From: Nostoc cf. edaphicum LEGE 07299
GTDB taxonomy: Bacteria; Cyanobacteriota; Cyanobacteriia; Cyanobacteriales; Nostocaceae
Direction: 5' to 3'
NCBI RefSeq assembly: GCF_015207245.1
Contig: NZ_JADEXF010000218.1
Coordinates: 1 to 6,448 of the forward strand
DNA: 6,448 bases
Part shown: positions 5,793-6,448 of the stretch, piece after piece
How the letters are laid out: each line of letters begins with the position of its first letter
How positions within the stretch are numbered: position 1 is the first letter of the stretch
Notes under the pieces: generated by a model
The model's database searches: none
What the model saw: the letters and a program-made list of their open reading frames with translations, nothing else
Told to the model about the DNA's origin: nothing
Translations under genes and position numbers: made by a program

Positions 5793-6448
5793 TTATGCTT
5801 TGCTTGCAGCTTGAACTTTATCAAAAATTGCTCCATTTCCAAAAAATTTGTTCTGGATAATATCCCAGCCACCTAAATCTTGAGATGTGAATAAAGTTTT
5901 AATTGGCGGATATTGTGAGGCTACTTCTTGGGTAACGGTGGGGTTAACAGGACGATATTGTAATTTTGCAAATTCCCGTTGAGCTTCTGTTGAGTAAAGA
6001 AAATCAACAAAGGCTTGTGCAACTTCTCTTGTACCGTGCTTATCAACGTTTTTATCTACTATTGCTACAGGATTATCAATGGAAATATTGACTTGGGGTA
6101 CAACGTAAGGCAACTTAGCCCCATTTTTACCCGCCAAAATTACCTCATTTTCGTAGTTAATTAAAACATCTCCCTGACCTTTTTGGAAAAATAAATCGCT
6201 TGCTTCACGGGCATCTTTTGTTAGAAAAGGGGTGTTTTTATAAACTTTAGTGAGATAATCTAGCGCTGTCGCTTCGTCACCGCCTGTTAGAGTTACCGAA
6301 CCCCAAAAAGCCAAGAATTCCCAAATAGCAATACCAGAAGTTTTTGGGTTAGCCGCAATCACTTTCACGCCATCTTTTGCCAAGTCTGCCCAAGTATTAA
6401 TAGCTTTGGGGTTGCCTTCGCGGGTGACGATCGCAGCAACCGATCTAC
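5793..6448 (-). CDS. Sulfate-binding-protein (Sbp) family periplasmic protein, 5'-partial
   Basis: The C-terminal 217 residues of a solute-binding protein run off the right edge; the frame stays open to base 6448, so the TTG at 6383 is an internal Leu, not the start. The family is Sbp/CysP (sulfate or thiosulfate binding, normally delivering to CysUWA). The match is seen in order: TREGNPKAINTWADL, NPKTSG...W, GQGDVLINYENEV, PVAIVDK, KHGTREVAQAFVDFLYS, YRPVNPTV and a final GGWD...FFGNGAIFD. Compared with enteric Sbp as I recall it, SGGARW reads SGIAIW and the ligand Trp in AWENE is Tyr, so sulfate binding is not assured. It lies 84 bases ahead of pstS on the same strand, an unusual setting that suggests co-expression with phosphate uptake. 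No sulfate permease gene is in view. The signal peptide and promoter would be outside the window. Confidence 0.88.
   Translation of the reverse strand, partial: RSVAAIVTREGNPKAINTWADLAKDGVKVIAANPKTSGIAIWEFLAFWGSVTLTGGDEATALDYLTKVYKNTPFLTKDAREASDLFFQKGQGDVLINYENEVILAGKNGAKLPYVVPQVNISIDNPVAIVDKNVDKHGTREVAQAFVDFLYSTEAQREFAKLQYRPVNPTVTQEVASQYPPIKTLFTSQDLGGWDIIQNKFFGNGAIFDKVQAASKA

Overview
The window looks like part of a filamentous cyanobacterial (Nostoc/Anabaena-type) chromosome. The evidence is three exact copies of the cyanobacterial HIP1 octamer GCGATCGC, AT-rich cyanobacterial codon use, and protein sequences that read like cyanobacterial family members. Genus-level placement is inference.

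Layout. (1) At the left, on the + strand, is most of a large MscS-type mechanosensitive channel gene. Its start lies outside the window, and it ends in a hairpin plus T-run terminator that overlaps its last codons. A perfect 16-bp inverted repeat sits inside its coding sequence. (2) Positions 1485-1930 hold no intact gene. They contain the middle of a tyrosine recombinase (integrase) gene, still readable but lacking both ends. Its stop codon is supplied by a 26-nt near-palindrome. (3) From 1931 to the right edge, all on the - strand, is a phosphate-transport (pst) cluster. In transcription order it is a sulfate-binding-protein-family periplasmic protein (5' end outside the window), pstS, pstC, pstA and pstB. 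The pst genes converge on the channel gene, with the integrase remnant between them.

How it works together. PstS, a lipoprotein, captures periplasmic phosphate and hands it to the PstC/PstA membrane channel, which the PstB ATPase drives. The gene ahead of pstS encodes a second solute-binding protein of the Sbp (sulfate/thiosulfate) family rather than the PstS family. Several residues that hold sulfate in enteric Sbp are changed in it, so its ligand is an open question. No phoU, second pstB or obvious Pho box lies in the window; the operon promoter is probably beyond the right edge. The most notable observations are the coding-region inverted repeat, the Sbp-like protein in a pst setting, and the palindrome-capped integrase relic. 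No wholly new system is evident.
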